64,000 bases of DNA from Sthenelais limicola (taxonomy: Eukaryota; Annelida; Polychaeta; Phyllodocida; Sigalionidae). The position numbers and the translations under genes are program-made. Shown one piece after another: positions 31,545-43,778 of the stretch. The notes below the pieces were generated by a model. The model saw nothing but the letters and a program-made list of their open reading frames with translations. It made no database searches and was not told where the DNA came from. How positions within the stretch are numbered: the stretch's first letter is position 1; the number at the start of each line of letters is the position of its first letter. The DNA lies in the NCBI GenBank assembly GCA_942159475.1, contig OW804100.1, forward strand, positions 12,026,646-12,090,645. The letters are read 5' to 3'.

Positions 31545-31646
31545 CTCAATCGTCGTCATGGCTGGCTGGTGGGCTCGGCTGGCCTTCCCCCTCATCGTTA
31601 GCTGCTTGTCCAGTGCTGTCAGGATGTCCCATACATCCTCTTGGGA
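31545..31646 (-). CDS. Unrecognised gene, internal exon
   Basis: A 102-nt exon between acceptor TTTTATTTCAG and donor GTGTGT. It reads SQEDVWDILTALDKQLTMRG then KASRAHQPAMTTIE and joins GIDFEPES in phase 0 without a stop. Composition is strongly protein-like (amphipathic helix DVWDILTALDKQL). Another frame across the same bases is also open but ends at a stop right at the donor, so the spliced reading is preferred. The next upstream exon is not identified. Confidence 0.5.
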
Positions 31647-31892
31647 CTGAAATAAAATTTATTGGTATTGATCCATACTGAAATAGAATATACATCAATT
31701 TTAATCTCAGATGAATAAATAAACAATCATAGGGAGAGTTGGATGAGGAGATGGAAAGAATAGGGTATGGCAGGGCAGAAGGTGGTGGGAGAATGTCTGG
31801 GATGAGAGAGTGAAAGAGTGAGACATTTAAGGGAGAGGGGTAGAGATTAAGATATAAAACAAATAGGATAGAGAAAAGGAGGATGGATGGGT

Positions 31893-32480
31893 GGGATATA
31901 GTGGGTATAATCGGGCCATACAATAACAAGGAGGGTATAATCGGGCCATACAGTAACATGAAGGGTATAATAGGGTCATACATAAACATAGAGGGTATAA
32001 TGGCGGCCATACAGTAACATGGAGGGGATAATGGGGGTCATACAGTAACATAGAGGGTATAATGGGGGTCATACAGTAACAATTAAAGAGGGTGTAATGG
32101 GGGTCATACATTAACATAGAGGATATAAGGAGGGTCAAACAGTAACATACAGGGTATAATGGGGTCATACAATAACATAGAGGGTATAATGGGGGCCATA
32201 CAGTAACATAGAGAGTATAATGGGGGCCATACAGTAACATGGAGGGGATAATGGGGTCATACAGTAACATAGAGGGTATAATAGGCGTCATACAGTAACA
32301 TGGAGAGTATAATGGGGGACATACAGTAACATGGAGAGTATAATGGGGGCCATACATTAACATAGAGGCTATAATTGGGGTCATACTGTAACAAAGAGGG
32401 TGTAACGGGGGTCATGCAGCAATATAGTGGGTATAATGGGGCCATACAGTAACAAGGAGGGTATAATGGGGGCCATACAG
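31893..32480. repeat. 31-bp minisatellite
   Basis: About 19 copies of GGTATAATGGGGGTCATACA plus GTAACATAGAG, with small indels. The minus-strand frames of 154-185 codons here are repeat artefacts. Confidence 0.95.
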
Positions 32481-32489
32481 ACTAACTTC

Positions 32490-33650
32490 TATACATTATC
32501 ATTGAGAAATATTCCGTTAACAATCACACCACCACGATAGTGAGTGCACATCAATCATAAGTATTCAATAATACCATCAACAGAAAGAAAAGGTTAATCA
32601 ATCGATGACACCCTGTTCAATAAATCTTCGCACATAGAATCTCTCGACATAAGTTTTAAATACAGAATGATCGTCAATTAGACGAATATTCTCGTCAAGC
32701 ATATTCAATAATACACCCGTTCATCCCAGAGCCGATCTGGCTATACCGGAGCGGCAAAATATATTCTAACCTTGACCTTGACTACCGGAAGTGGCTGTTG
32801 CCTGGTTACTGCAAAACGGACGCCACCTACAGGTGAAAACCCAATCGGTTCACCTGTGTTCTTTTGTCTCAGTAAAGTACATTACCATCGGGTCTATAAA
32901 TAGGCATTATTCTCCACTTAGCGATATAGGCCTAACAAATAGTAACATGTTATAAAAAGGCTGTGCGTTGTTATTTCTTTCTATGTCCGCGTTCAAAGCC
33001 TTTATTTACTGTGGCCATTTTACTTCACGCTTGGATATGAAACTTTCCCATTGGCATTTACTTAACATGAATGAAGTCGTCAGAAAATGTACAATCGCAA
33101 ACACGTCATATCTAGTTAATTGTACTGAATTAGACTGGAAAACGATAAACACAAGGTACATCTGAGTAAATCTACAATTGCGTTGTGTTATATCATATTA
33201 CGCAACATTGTGTTGATCAGTTATTTGAACCGCATTGCTTTCTTGAATTCGGGTTTATTCGAAAGGATTAGTGAAGGCGAATTGTACATTTCCTATATTT
33301 ACTTAGCATGAATGAAGTGATGCCGATCAGTAAACGTTTATAGAGCTACTATTGTCCTGATGAAAAGTAGGTAAGGGCGCTTTCTGTAGAGGGGTGGTAT
33401 CACATATATACATATATATAGTTATATTTTGCCACTAGTAACTACCGTATTCGTTGTCTTTATATATTCCAACTAGGAATCAAGGATCGAGGTTCATTCT
33501 AGGATAGTTAATAATTAAATTCATCGGGAATCGAGCTGTATTAAATCGAACTGGCCAGATTTATCCATTGTTTCGTCATAGGGTCAGAGTTGGGTCAGGT
33601 ATTTGTTTTTCTCGGTAGAAGGTATTAGACAAAAGGAAACTGACGAAGTT
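32490..33650. other. Unassigned sequence
   Basis: No exon firmly supported. GGGTCTATAAATAGGC at about 32,889-32,904 is TATA-box-like on the plus strand, but no gene follows. Confidence 0.3.
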
Positions 33651-33654
33651 GAAT

Positions 33655-34340
33655 TCATTTTTGAGTAAAGTTTATTTCAAGACAATTTCACATATGGGAT
33701 ACATTTCATATTCGAATTCAATTCAATATATCAGTAATTTGTACATAAGAGCACTGTACACAAGGCAAGATACGGATCAAACCATCTACATTACATTACA
33801 TCTAATTCTACATTACATCTACATAACCCATGATTGGAAGGATGATACATAACTACACTCGACGCCTGTCGGCGTCTCGTGTAGCTTTATAAATGATATT
33901 CAACTCCTTTGAAAATAACATAAAGAGCTCACTAACAAATCTAGAAAATAAGTATAGGCATTTCCACCTATTTAGGCATTCATAGACTAGTTTTCTACCA
34001 TAATGATTGTGCCTAAACATAGATTGAATCTCAAGTAACTCAAAGTCAGAATAAATTAACTCCTGAACAGAATATCCATTCCTGGAATAGGAACATGTAT
34101 TTTTGAAGAAATTTTGAAAATGGTACTATTAAATCTTTTAAATACATTAACCCCCCTAAATGGGCAGTGAGCTCCCCGCAATATAACCTCCTTTCATGTT
34201 CCGGGCTATCATTAGATAGAGGGGTCCATGATAGGAAGAACTGCAAATTACGTAGATTTATTTTTAGATAATAAAAATATATTTAAGAATAACATGAAGA
34301 GCTCACTACAAATTGGTGACCCTTTAAATGGTATCTTTTC
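33655..34340 (-). mobile_element. Probable LINE 3' portion, minus orientation
   Basis: Read on the minus strand, an open stretch (QFFLSWTPLSNDSPEHERRL, then LGGLMYLKDLIVPFSKFLQK) leads into AT-rich sequence with a GACGCC/GGCGTC hairpin at 33,861-33,876 and a TTGAATTGAATTCGAAT tail region. The part 34,092-34,340 is duplicated almost identically at 36,150-36,401. Clade not determined. Confidence 0.45.
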
Positions 34341-34344
34341 TCAA

Positions 34345-34800
34345 AAAAGTGTTTGTGATGAATTACTGCGAGCCGGATACCCAACCCTACTCCCTGTCTC
34401 ATGAAGGAAGGGGGAGGTACGATTTCCCAATGCTCTGACCAGTTGCAAGGAGTTGTCTCTCCCTCACAAACTTGCGGAATTTTTGATTGTAAAATTGCAG
34501 ATTTCCATGGACATTAAGTTAAAAGTTAAAAGTTACAATTTAGTCTAGTACCATAGGATAAACCCTTACATTTCATTACATAACATTACACAAGGAGGTA
34601 TAACACATTATCCCCCTAGTATTACAAAGTCGGTCCGCCAAAAATATATATTAAACATGTTGAATTGATAGTTCAAATGATCTAGATAAACAATGCCACA
34701 GATTACTCCAAATGAATAACGAAATTAAATTGATCTATCTATAATGAGCATTGTTAAAATATTACAGGGATTTACTGAGAACAGGAACCTAGTCATAATG
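34345..34800. other. Mostly unassigned; weak minus-strand exon candidate
   Basis: On the minus strand 34,470-34,330 can be read as an open frame (TTPCNWSEHWEIVPPPSF, then MRQGVGLGIRLAVIHHK). A second frame is also open, so neither is called. Confidence 0.2.
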
Positions 34801-34803
34801 CCT

Positions 34804-34853
34804 TTCCTGAATAAAAAAGAATAACAAATATAAATCTTAAATCTATACTCTAA
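34804..34853 (+). mobile_element. LINE-like 3' tail
   Basis: TTCCTGAATAAAAAAGAATA and then TAAATCTTAAATC, matching the tails at 5627 and 26,749. Confidence 0.5.
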
Positions 34854-34892
34854 TCAGATTATTAGATTATAAACAACATATGCTGCCATAGT

Positions 34893-35560
34893 GGAAATGC
34901 CTATATCCATACCTATAATATACAATACTATGTCTAAATGCCTATATCCATACCTATAATATACAATACTACGTCTAAATGCCTATATCCATACCTATAA
35001 TATACAATACTACGTCTCAATGCCTATATCCATACCTATAATATACAATACTACGTCCAAATACGTATATCCATACCTATAATATACAATACTATGTCCA
35101 AATACCTATATCCATACCTATAATATACAATACTACGTCCAAATACCTATATCCATACCTATAATATACAATACTACGTCCAAATACCTATATCCATACC
35201 TATAATATACAATACTACGTCTAAATGCCTATATCCATACCTATAATATACAATACTACGTCCAAATACCTATATCCATACCTATAATATACAATACTAC
35301 GTCCAAATGCCTATATCCATACCTATAATATACAATACTACGTCCAAATACCTATATCCATACCTATAATATACAATACTACGTCTAAATGCCTATATAG
35401 ATATCCATACCTATAATATACAATACTACGTCCAAATACCTATATCCATACCTATAATATACAATACTATGTCTAAATGCCTATATCCAGACCTATAATA
35501 TACAATACTACATCTAAATACCTATATCCATAACTATAATATACAATACTACGTCTAAAT
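34893..35560. repeat. 41-bp satellite array (~16 copies)
   Basis: Unit AAATGCCTATATCCATACCT plus ATAATATACAATACTACGTCT, with variants at TGC/TAC and TACG/TATG. There is one 6-bp insertion near 35,398. No unique spacers, so it is not CRISPR-like. Confidence 0.97.
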
Positions 35561-35634
35561 AATTTAGACTTGCTCGTTTCACATGAATGTAGCATTGTCA
35601 CGCAGCTCATCATCCTACTTTTGAGTTATTATAC

Positions 35635-35782
35635 TTGGAGGATCTCTTGGAGATGAGTCCAGAAGTTTCATGTCTCGCCATGCATTGTCCACTGTTGGAA
35701 GGGGAAGTTTATAGATCTCCTTGTTGTGTGTGTCCTTGCATATACCCAGAATACTGGCAACATAGAATCCTCGCTCTTTCAT
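35635..35782 (-). CDS. Unrecognised gene, candidate internal exon
   Basis: The minus-strand acceptor CTATCTCTTCAG is followed by MKERGFYVASILGICKD, then KEIYKLPLPTVDNAWRDMK and LLDSSPRDPPS, and a GTATAA donor. Only this frame is open, and composition is clearly protein-like. It lies upstream of the exons at 31 kb on the same strand and may belong to the same gene, but its phase-1 end does not fit the phase-0 start at 31,646, so at least one exon must lie between them or they are separate genes. Confidence 0.45.
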
Positions 35783-36060
35783 CTGAAGAGATAGAAGTTA
35801 GAGGAGCATTACTTGTATTGTAAAGTATGTGCATAGAACAAACATATACATTCCAGTTGTTTTAATTACATATGATATCCATATAGTATACACACAACGA
35901 TTTAATCAAGCAACATATGTAATCATTATACATGTGTATCTTCTTATGATTCTTTTAAATATTCTTAGGGGTTTTCAAGTCATATAATAGAGAGATTAAT
36001 ACTCTGTTAGTATATTCACGAATGAGGTCCATGAAGGAATGCAGTAGTAGTTGAACTTAC

Positions 36061-36124
36061 CTATGATATTCTCGCACACCAGCATTCCACTTGATGACAG
36101 CTGTTTCAAGGTAGGTCCCCCAGA
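36061..36124 (-). CDS. Candidate exon with strong donor
   Basis: The minus strand ends in a consensus donor (ATAG then GTAAGT). One frame reads WGTYLETAVIKWNAGVREYH; another reads GGPTLKQLSSSGMLVCENI. The acceptor side abuts the repeat copy at 36,150-36,401, so the exon may be damaged or its start displaced by that insertion. Gene unknown. Confidence 0.3.
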
Positions 36125-36149
36125 CTTAGGCTTTGGTGTCAATTTACAA

Positions 36150-36401
36150 AACATGTATTTTTGAAGTAATTTTGAAAATGGTACTATTAAATCTTTTAAA
36201 TACATTAACCCCCCTAAATGGGCAGTGAGCTCCCCGCAATATAACCTCCTTTCATGTTCCGGGCTATCATTAGATAGAGGGGTCCATGATAGGAAGAACT
36301 GCAAATTATGTAGATTTATTTTTAGATAATAGAAATATATTTAAGAATAACATGAAGAGCTCACTACAAATTGGTGACCCTTTAAATGGTATCTTTTCTT
36401 T
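36150..36401 (-). repeat. ~250-bp copy of 34,092-34,340
   Basis: Near-identical direct duplicate, about 2.06 kb from the first copy, from AACATGTATTTTTGAAG to AATGGTATCTTTTCT. It indicates recent duplication or two young copies of one element. Confidence 0.85.
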
Positions 36402-36420
36402 ATGTTGGTGATATATCTCA

Positions 36421-37780
36421 GTGGCCTTCCAATAATTGAATGAAAGGACGTTTTAACAGATCATGCAAAAGCATGGACATGCAAACAATATGCCACAAGA
36501 ACCACTGTACTCTCCCTCCACTGCATCCACTTCTCCCTCTCCCTTTCTGATTTCCCCCACCCTCTCCCTCTGCTTCTTTCATTCTCCCACCCTCTCCATC
36601 CGATTCCCCCTCCCCCTCTCCTCTCATCTTTTTCTCTCCCTCTCCCCCTCTTCTCTCTATCCTCTTCTCCCTCTCTCTATCTGATCCCCCCACTTGCATG
36701 GTCTCTCTCCCTCCCATCCCTCTCATCCCATCTCTTCTCTCTATCCTCTTCTCCCTCTCTCCATCTGATTCCGCCCCCACTTGCATGTTCTCTCCCCCTC
36801 TCATCACACTCTGTTCTCTATCCCTCCCCTTCTTCCCTCCCCTCTCTTTACTTACTCCCCCTCCCCGCCGTTGTCAGGAATGGGGCCTTCCAATAATTGA
36901 ATGAAAGGACATTTTAACAAAGCAGGAGGCCCAAATAAATTTTACCCAAATAATTGAACCAATTTCATGAGATTGCATGGTCTCTCTCCCTCTCATCCCT
37001 CTCATCCCATCTCTTCTCTCTATCCTCTTCTCCCTCTCTCCATCTGATTCCGCCCCCACTTGCATGTTCTCTCTCCCTCTCATCACACTCTGTTCTCTAT
37101 CCCTCCCCTTCTTCCCTCCCCTCTCTTTACTTACTCCTCCTCCCCGCCGTTGTCAGGAATGGGCCTTCCAATAATTGAATGAAAGGACATTTTAACAAAG
37201 CAGGAGGCCCAAATAAATTTTACCCAAATAATTGAACCAATTTCATGAGATTGCATGGTCTCTCTCCCTCTCATCCCTCTCATCCCATCTCTTCTCTCTA
37301 TCCTCTTCTCCCTCTCTCCATCTGATTCCGCCCCCACTTGCATGTTCTCTCCCCCTCTCATCACACTCTGTTCTCTATCCCTCCCCTTCTTCCCTCCCCT
37401 CTCTTTACTTACTCCCCCTCCCCGCCGTTGTCAGGAATGGGGCCTTCCAATAATTGAATGAAAGGACATTTTAACAAAGCAGGAGGCCCAAATAAATTTT
37501 ACCCAAATAATTGAACCAATTTCATGAGATTGCATGGTCTCTCTCCCTCTCATCCCTCTCATCCCATCTCTTCTCTCTATCCTCTTCTCCCGCTCTCCAT
37601 CTGATTCCGCCCCCACTTGCATGTTCTCTCTCCCTCTCATCACACTCTGTTCTCTATCCCTCCCCTTCTTCCCTCCCCTCTCTTTACTTACTCCTCCTCC
37701 CCGCCGTTGTCAGGAATGGGCCTTCCAATAATTGAATGAAAGGACATTTTAACATTTTACCCAAATAATTGAACCAATTT
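36421..37780. repeat. CT-rich 278-bp tandem repeat
   Basis: The unit contains GGCCTTCCAATAATTGAATG, then AAAGCAGGAGGCCCAAATAA, then some 180 bases of CTCTCCCTC-type pyrimidine. CCTTCC junctions fall at about 36,886, 37,164, 37,443 and 37,721 (278/279/278). The first unit (36,421-36,885) is longer and diverged. All Ser/Leu/Pro-rich frames here are artefacts. Confidence 0.95.
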
Positions 37781-38689
37781 CATGAGATTAGAACCCACCA
37801 AGGGTTCATTCCTAATTTGTTCCTGAAACAAAGCACAGACTCATTAGTTACATCATATTCAAACAAGGCAATTGATCTACTGCATTTAAATAGGGTATTT
37901 AAAAAATTCTCTGAGAAGAACGGGATTGCTGGGTGAGCCGGGCCCCAACACACGCCCGTATCTATGACAATCAACCATAAACTATGCATCATCAGATTGT
38001 CACTTCATGAAAGAAAATGGCACAGTTTAGAGAGCTTGCATCATCATGTTAATGACATTGTTTTTTGTGTGGTACATCTTAAGTTACCTAAATATTTTGC
38101 TGCGAACGTTAAAATTGGGTCCCAAAGTGGCTGTTCTTTTGGCATCTGGAGTTATGTAACCCTTGGTTGGTTTCTAAGTCACTATCTATTTTGGGGTATG
38201 GTCACTGGAAGATACAGAGTGGTGATTCGTCAATCAAGATGACAATCAGTTACATTTCTGTCCACTTGGGTGTGTGGCAGCACTGTATCATGGCTAAAAC
38301 CTTTCCTCTGGGATTTGAAATGTTTAGAGGGCTTTGACCCATTTATAATACACATATTCAATAACTATTGGATGAAAACAAAATAATGATGCTCTGTACT
38401 TCAGGTATTGCCATACCTACTGCATACAATTAAGTTGAACAAGTTTCATGCGATTTCATGACTACTCATTTAATGAGAATAGCCACTTTCAACTTTTTTT
38501 TAATACCAACGACAGCATGGTGGGTAAAAATCCATCTGAAACGTTGGGCAGCACCAACATCTATGATTTAAAATAAAGCAATAGAACAAAGGGGCACCAT
38601 TGATCTCCTATACCAGCTAATTGGTTTAAAATTACTAAACACTACAAATCCCTAATCTATTATACAGTACATAGAAAATTAACAAATTG

Positions 38690-39170
38690 TATCAAAGTTA
38701 GGTATTGATAGTAAAGTTGGTTAGGTTATGTAATGTACATATATAAACAAATTGTTACAAATTATATTGATACTAAAGTATGTTAGCCTGTGAAGAGGGC
38801 CACAGTGTTAATATATCAATTATTATTAACCATTATTATTAACCATTTATTATTATTAACTTAACCTATTAAATTACGTTTTTCTTGTAATCCCAAATTG
38901 TTACAAATTATATTGATAATAAAGTTGGTTAGGTTATGCAATGTACATATATAAACAAATTGTTACAAATTATATTGATAGTAAAGTTGGTTAGGTTATG
39001 CAATGTACATATATAAACAAATTGTTACAAATTATATTGATACTAAAGTATGTTAGCCTGTGAAGAGGGCCACAGTGTTAATATATCAATCATTATTAAC
39101 CATTTATTATTATTAACTAAACCTATTAAATTACGTTTTTCTTCTTGTAATTTCTGTATTAAATATATTA
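38690..39170. repeat. Tandem segmental repeats (TTGTTACAAATTATATTGATA)
   Basis: Three to four copies of an AT-rich segment, including a 270-bp duplication that carries TGTTAGCCTGTGAAGAGGGC at 38,781 and 39,051. Confidence 0.8.
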
Positions 39171-39301
39171 TGGGCCTGAATTTATACCACTTACTTTGGA
39201 AAGAACCGAACAGCGCAAGTAACAAAGAAAATTAAATGAGGGATAGACTCTGGATTAGTTAGAAAAATAACTATAGATTATATTAGTTACTCGACGGCAA
39301 A

Positions 39302-39360
39302 AGGTTAGAACAGAAGAAGGTTAGAACAGAAGAAGGTTAGAACAGAAGAAGGTTAGAACA
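39302..39360. repeat. 16-bp unit (AGGTTAGAACAGAAGA) x ~4
   Basis: Perfect or near-perfect tandem copies. Confidence 0.9.
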
Positions 39361-39430
39361 ATATACTACATACCACCCATCATGTAGTGTGTTCAATAGA
39401 AAGTTGATCATTGCGTGAAGACGACCTAAA

Positions 39431-39970
39431 TACCTGGGCGACCTTCTGATCAGGACTAAACTCAAACCCAAGCCCGATACGGTTTCACCTGCCATACTCC
39501 CTGGCACTTCCCAGAACACTCCCAAGGCTTATTGCAAGACTAACTCTTGCAAGTGTTACTAAAAGTTGGACAAATCTGGCAGAATTACATCGAATGTCAC
39601 AAGAGGGTCTTATATGGCATGCAAAAACATAGATTGCAAGTGCAACAACCTGATATATTGCATCACCTGTGCCGTGTGCAATTTGCAGTATGTGGAGAAA
39701 ACCAAGCAAAGGTTGATGCAGAGAATGTATCAACACTTCAGGACTACCAACATACCTGATCTTCCCCTTCACGTTACCTCAATATCTAGACACTTCAACT
39801 CCCCTAATCACAATGGGGAGCATGATGCCGAATTCCATATTTTGGAATTTGTACCATTTAGCATGGACAGAGCAATATCTGAAGACATTCGTAATGAGTT
39901 GAAATGGAAATGGAAATTGAAATGGATCCACCCATCGGTAGCAAAACGGGCACCCACACTGTCCCTCTGA
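39431..39970 (+). pseudogene. Penelope-like element C-terminus with GIY-YIG domain
   Basis: One frame reads YLGDLLIRTKLKPKPD, a Cys-rich linker with TNSCKCY, one TAA stop at 39,560-39,562, then ACKNIDCKCNNLIYCITC, CAVCNLQYVEKTKQRLM and HFNSPNHNGEHDAEFHILEF to a stop at 39,968-39,970. This is the order at the end of Penelope-like retroelements: end of reverse transcriptase, linker with Cys residues, GIY-YIG endonuclease. The second half-motif, normally YVG, reads YVE. With the stop and this change the copy is presumed inactive. The reverse-transcriptase core is missing (5' truncation). Confidence 0.85.
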
Positions 39971-39974
39971 GTTT

Positions 39975-41020
39975 CCAGTCTCCATCTGTGATAACAATCC
40001 GAGCCTAGGATTCCCCTCTAACACAACTAACCTAACTAAGGAGAGCCAGTGGTCGGAAGGAGGTACCCTACAACCCCCTACTTCTTTGGAATAAAAACAA
40101 CACTAATCACCATATCCTCACTTCTGAGCTAAGCTAATTATTTCAGAAAACTGCTTTCACGAATTATAGGGCTTTCAGTACCTAATACCCCTACTAAACC
40201 CCAAAGGAACAATATCAGAAGAACATGAATATTCATGGATCCATACCCTAAATGGACCCTTTACTGCTCCCATATATAAAAACAGACAAAACATGATGTT
40301 TCTAAGCTTCAGACCTAGGCATTTCTATAGGGTTTCTTGCGGGGATTTTAGCTTTGGGGCAAGTTAAAGACGTTTGATATATAATTATTGGAGAGTGGAA
40401 CACTTCATACAATTATTAATGAATGTTCCTTTGCAAAGCTCATATATTATGAATAAATCTGATGATGGTTATCTCTAGCCCTCCGACAGGGCACCCAGTC
40501 CCGTTCCTTTCTGAAAATATAAAAGAGTCAGAGAGTGAGAAGTTAGATGACATATACATCTACAAATCTATGAGGTCCTCTGGTGGACACTTACTAATTA
40601 AGCAGTTAATTCACAAGAAATACAGAAGTGTACGTACCTGGTAAATGTGTGATCTTCATAATGTATATATGGAACATATTATTAATAATCTACTCTTTAT
40701 TTCCCAAGGACTAGTTACAAAACCGGGGGGGACACACCATATCAAGAAGGTTAAATAGGGTAACTTCATACAAAGTCACATGATAGGCAGTATCTGTTGC
40801 AACTGCTCTTACACCATTTTAGCCACCACAAATCGTATTGTTCTGTGGTGAAAGTGATGCAATGGATATCCCCATTTTATGCATCTTCTATGGAAATTAT
40901 GGCCAAAAAGCCCTATTTTTATTGGGGAATTACAAATTGGACAGGATGTAAATATTTACATTCTTAAGTGAAATCATGGTGCTACCAACTAACCCTTAGG
41001 ACCCAGATTAATCTTTGCCT
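39975..41020. other. Unassigned sequence
   Basis: The first part may be the 3' UTR of the Penelope-like remnant. No other feature supported. Confidence 0.3.
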
Positions 41021-41026
41021 GTTGCA

Positions 41027-41266
41027 TGGAACAGGACATTATTTAAAGGCCATTTCAACATTTTAATTGAAAAACGCTATGTCCAGCATGGATATTTTCA
41101 AGCGTTGCCATATATATAAGATGAGAAAAACGAGAAAACTTTGAATTTAAATGCTACATGGAACGGGACATTATTTTTTTTTATTTAATTAAAGGCCATT
41201 TCAACATTTCAATTGAAAAACGCTATGTCCAGCATGGACATTCTCAAGCGTTGCCTATATATATTC
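41027..41266. repeat. Tandem duplication around GGCCATTTCAACATTT
   Basis: Copies at 41,027-41,123 and 41,158-41,266 share GACATTATTT, AAAAACGCTATGTCCAGCAT and CAAGCGTTGCC. The second copy has a T-rich expansion. Confidence 0.85.
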
Positions 41267-42217
41267 GGGGCATTTATATGACCTAAGGTCTGCGCCATGT
41301 GACAGGGTATGCACTTCACGCTATAAACAATCAATACATTCACAGGATATAACAGTTAAACATCGTCATAATATCTGTTCTGTTCATTTAGTTTTTTGTT
41401 AAGTTTAGTTTAGTTTAGTTTTCATGTTATGGTTAATAAAACAACCAAAGATCAAAAAGTGTTAATTTATATAGTTACATAATAGAATACCTCTATAATT
41501 ATACTCTTACTCTTCCATTAGTAAACAAACTAGCAATTTCTACAACAGGTAGTCAATCCCTGTACTAACCAGGCAATACCCACTCAGGGGTCACCAATAT
41601 CCCCCACATCACTTCCATATAACTGACCCCACAAGACTTGCTGGAACTTTTTCCCTAATCTAATAGCATATTTATAACATATGCTCTGGGTAGGTACTGT
41701 AATTAAATATTGCAACTTCTTTTGCTAATTAAATCCATTCCATTCCAATTTCTACCTCATGTGGTTGTACCAGTGGCTGCCATGCTCTCAAGGTATAGGG
41801 TGGATGGTTCAGCCATACAGTGTGTGTGCTTATTTAATCATGCTTAGAAATGCAGGTAACACACACACAGATGCAAGAAAAATAATAAATGCCATCACAG
41901 TCACACACACAGAGCTAGTGACAATACACTAACACATATTCACTGTGTGCATTAAACACTCAGGAAATCTATTAAAGATGTGTGTATGGTGGTGGGGGGG
42001 GGGGGCGCGGGAGGTCTATGCTTTGTTGTCATATATTATGTTGGGGTCTGGTTTTCTTCAGAAATCATGTCCTCCTTCCCACTACCCAGGGACAATACAC
42101 TAACACATATTCACTCAATTTCTACCTCAACAGTTTGAACTACACGCTAAAGGAACGAGTGTGAAACCAGTACACAGTTACAAGACCACCAAATGTAAAG
42201 GAAATTATTAAATTAGT

Positions 42218-42570
42218 CTTCCTTCCCACTACCCAGGAACAATACACTAACACATATTCACTCAATTTCTACCTCAACAGTTTGAACTACACGCTAAAGG
42301 AACGAGTGTGAAACCAGTACACAGTTACAAGACCACCAAATGTAAAGGAAATTATTAAATCAGTCTTCCTTCCCACTACCCAGGAACATTACACTAACAC
42401 ATATTCACTCAATTTCTACCTCAACAGTTTGAACTACACGCTAAAGGAACGAGTGTGAAACCAGTACACAGTTACAAGACCACCAAATGTAAAGGAAATT
42501 ATTAAATCAGTCTTCCTTCCCACTACCCAGGAACAATACACTAACACATATTCACTCAATTTCTACCTCA
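42218..42570. repeat. 147-bp satellite monomers (clearest run)
   Basis: CCTTCCCACTACCCAGGAAC starts at 42,221, 42,368 and 42,515, which gives an exact 147-bp period. The monomer continues with TTTCTACCTCAACAGTTTGA and AACGAGTGTGAAACCAGTAC and ends with GAAATTATTAAATCAGT. Confidence 0.95.
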
Positions 42571-43778
42571 ACAGTTTGCACTATATACATGTGGTTGTAC
42601 CAGTGGCTGCCATGCTCTCAAGATATAGGGTGGATGGTTCAGCCATACGGTGTGTGTGCTTATTAATCATGCTTAGGTATGCAGGTAACACACACATACA
42701 GATCCAAGAAAAATAATAAATGCCATCACAGTCACACACACAGAGCCAGTGACAATAAACTAACACATATTCACTGTGTGCATTAAACACTCAGGAAATC
42801 TATTAAAGGTGTGTGTGTGGTGGGGGGGCGTGAGGTTGGGGTCTGGTTTGCTTCAGAAATCATGTCCTCCTTCCCACTACCCAGGGACAATACACTAACA
42901 CATATTCACTCAATTTCTACCTCAACAGTTTGAACTACACGCTAAAGGAACGAGTGTGAAACCAGTACACAGTTACAAGACCACCAAATGTAAAGGAAAT
43001 TATTAAATCAGTCTTCCTTCCCACTACCCAGGAACAATACACTAACACATATTCACTCAATTTCTACCTCAACAGTTTGAACTACACGCTAAAGGAACGA
43101 GTGTGAAACCCGTACATTGTTACAAGACCACCAAATGTAAAGGAAATTATTAAATCAGTCTTCCTTCCCACTACCCAGGAACAATACACTAACACATATT
43201 CACTCAATTTCTACCTCAACAGTTTGCACTATATACATGTGGTTGTACCAGTGGCTGCCATGCTCTCAAGGTATAGGGTGGATGGTTCAGCCATACGGTG
43301 TGTGTGTGCTTATTAATCATGCTTAGAAATGCAGGTAACACACACACAGATCCAAGAAAAATAATAAATGCCATCACAGTCACACACACAGAGCCAGTGA
43401 CAATACACTAACACATATTCACTGTGTGCATTAAACACTCAGGAAATCTATTAAAGATGTGTGTATGGTGGGGGGGGGGGGGGGGGGCGCGGGAGGTCTA
43501 TGCTTTGTTGTCATATATTATGTTGGGGTCTGGTTTTCTTCAGAAATCATGTCCTCCTTCCCACTACCCAGGGACAATACACTAACACATATTCACTCAA
43601 TTTCTACCTCAACAGTTTGAACTACACGCTAAAGGAACGAGTGTGAAACCAGTACACAGTTACAAGACCACCAAATGTAAAGGAAATGATTAAATCAGTC
43701 TTCCTTCCCACTACCCAGGAACAATACTCTAACAAATATTCACTCAATTTCTACCTCAACAGTTTGCACTATATACAT

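Noticed and set aside
31546..32384. 154- and 185-codon minus-strand frames
   Set aside because: They consist of translated 31-bp minisatellite (Ile-Pro-Ser-Met-Leu-Leu-Tyr repeats). Only the short exon at 31,545-31,646 has splice support, and it uses a different frame.
34893..35560. CRISPR-like regular array
   Set aside because: The 41-bp units are contiguous, with no unique spacers; this is a eukaryotic satellite.
36418..37735. Multiple 65-129-codon frames in the CT-rich tandem repeat
   Set aside because: The same peptides recur with every 278-bp unit in both strands; no independent coding evidence.
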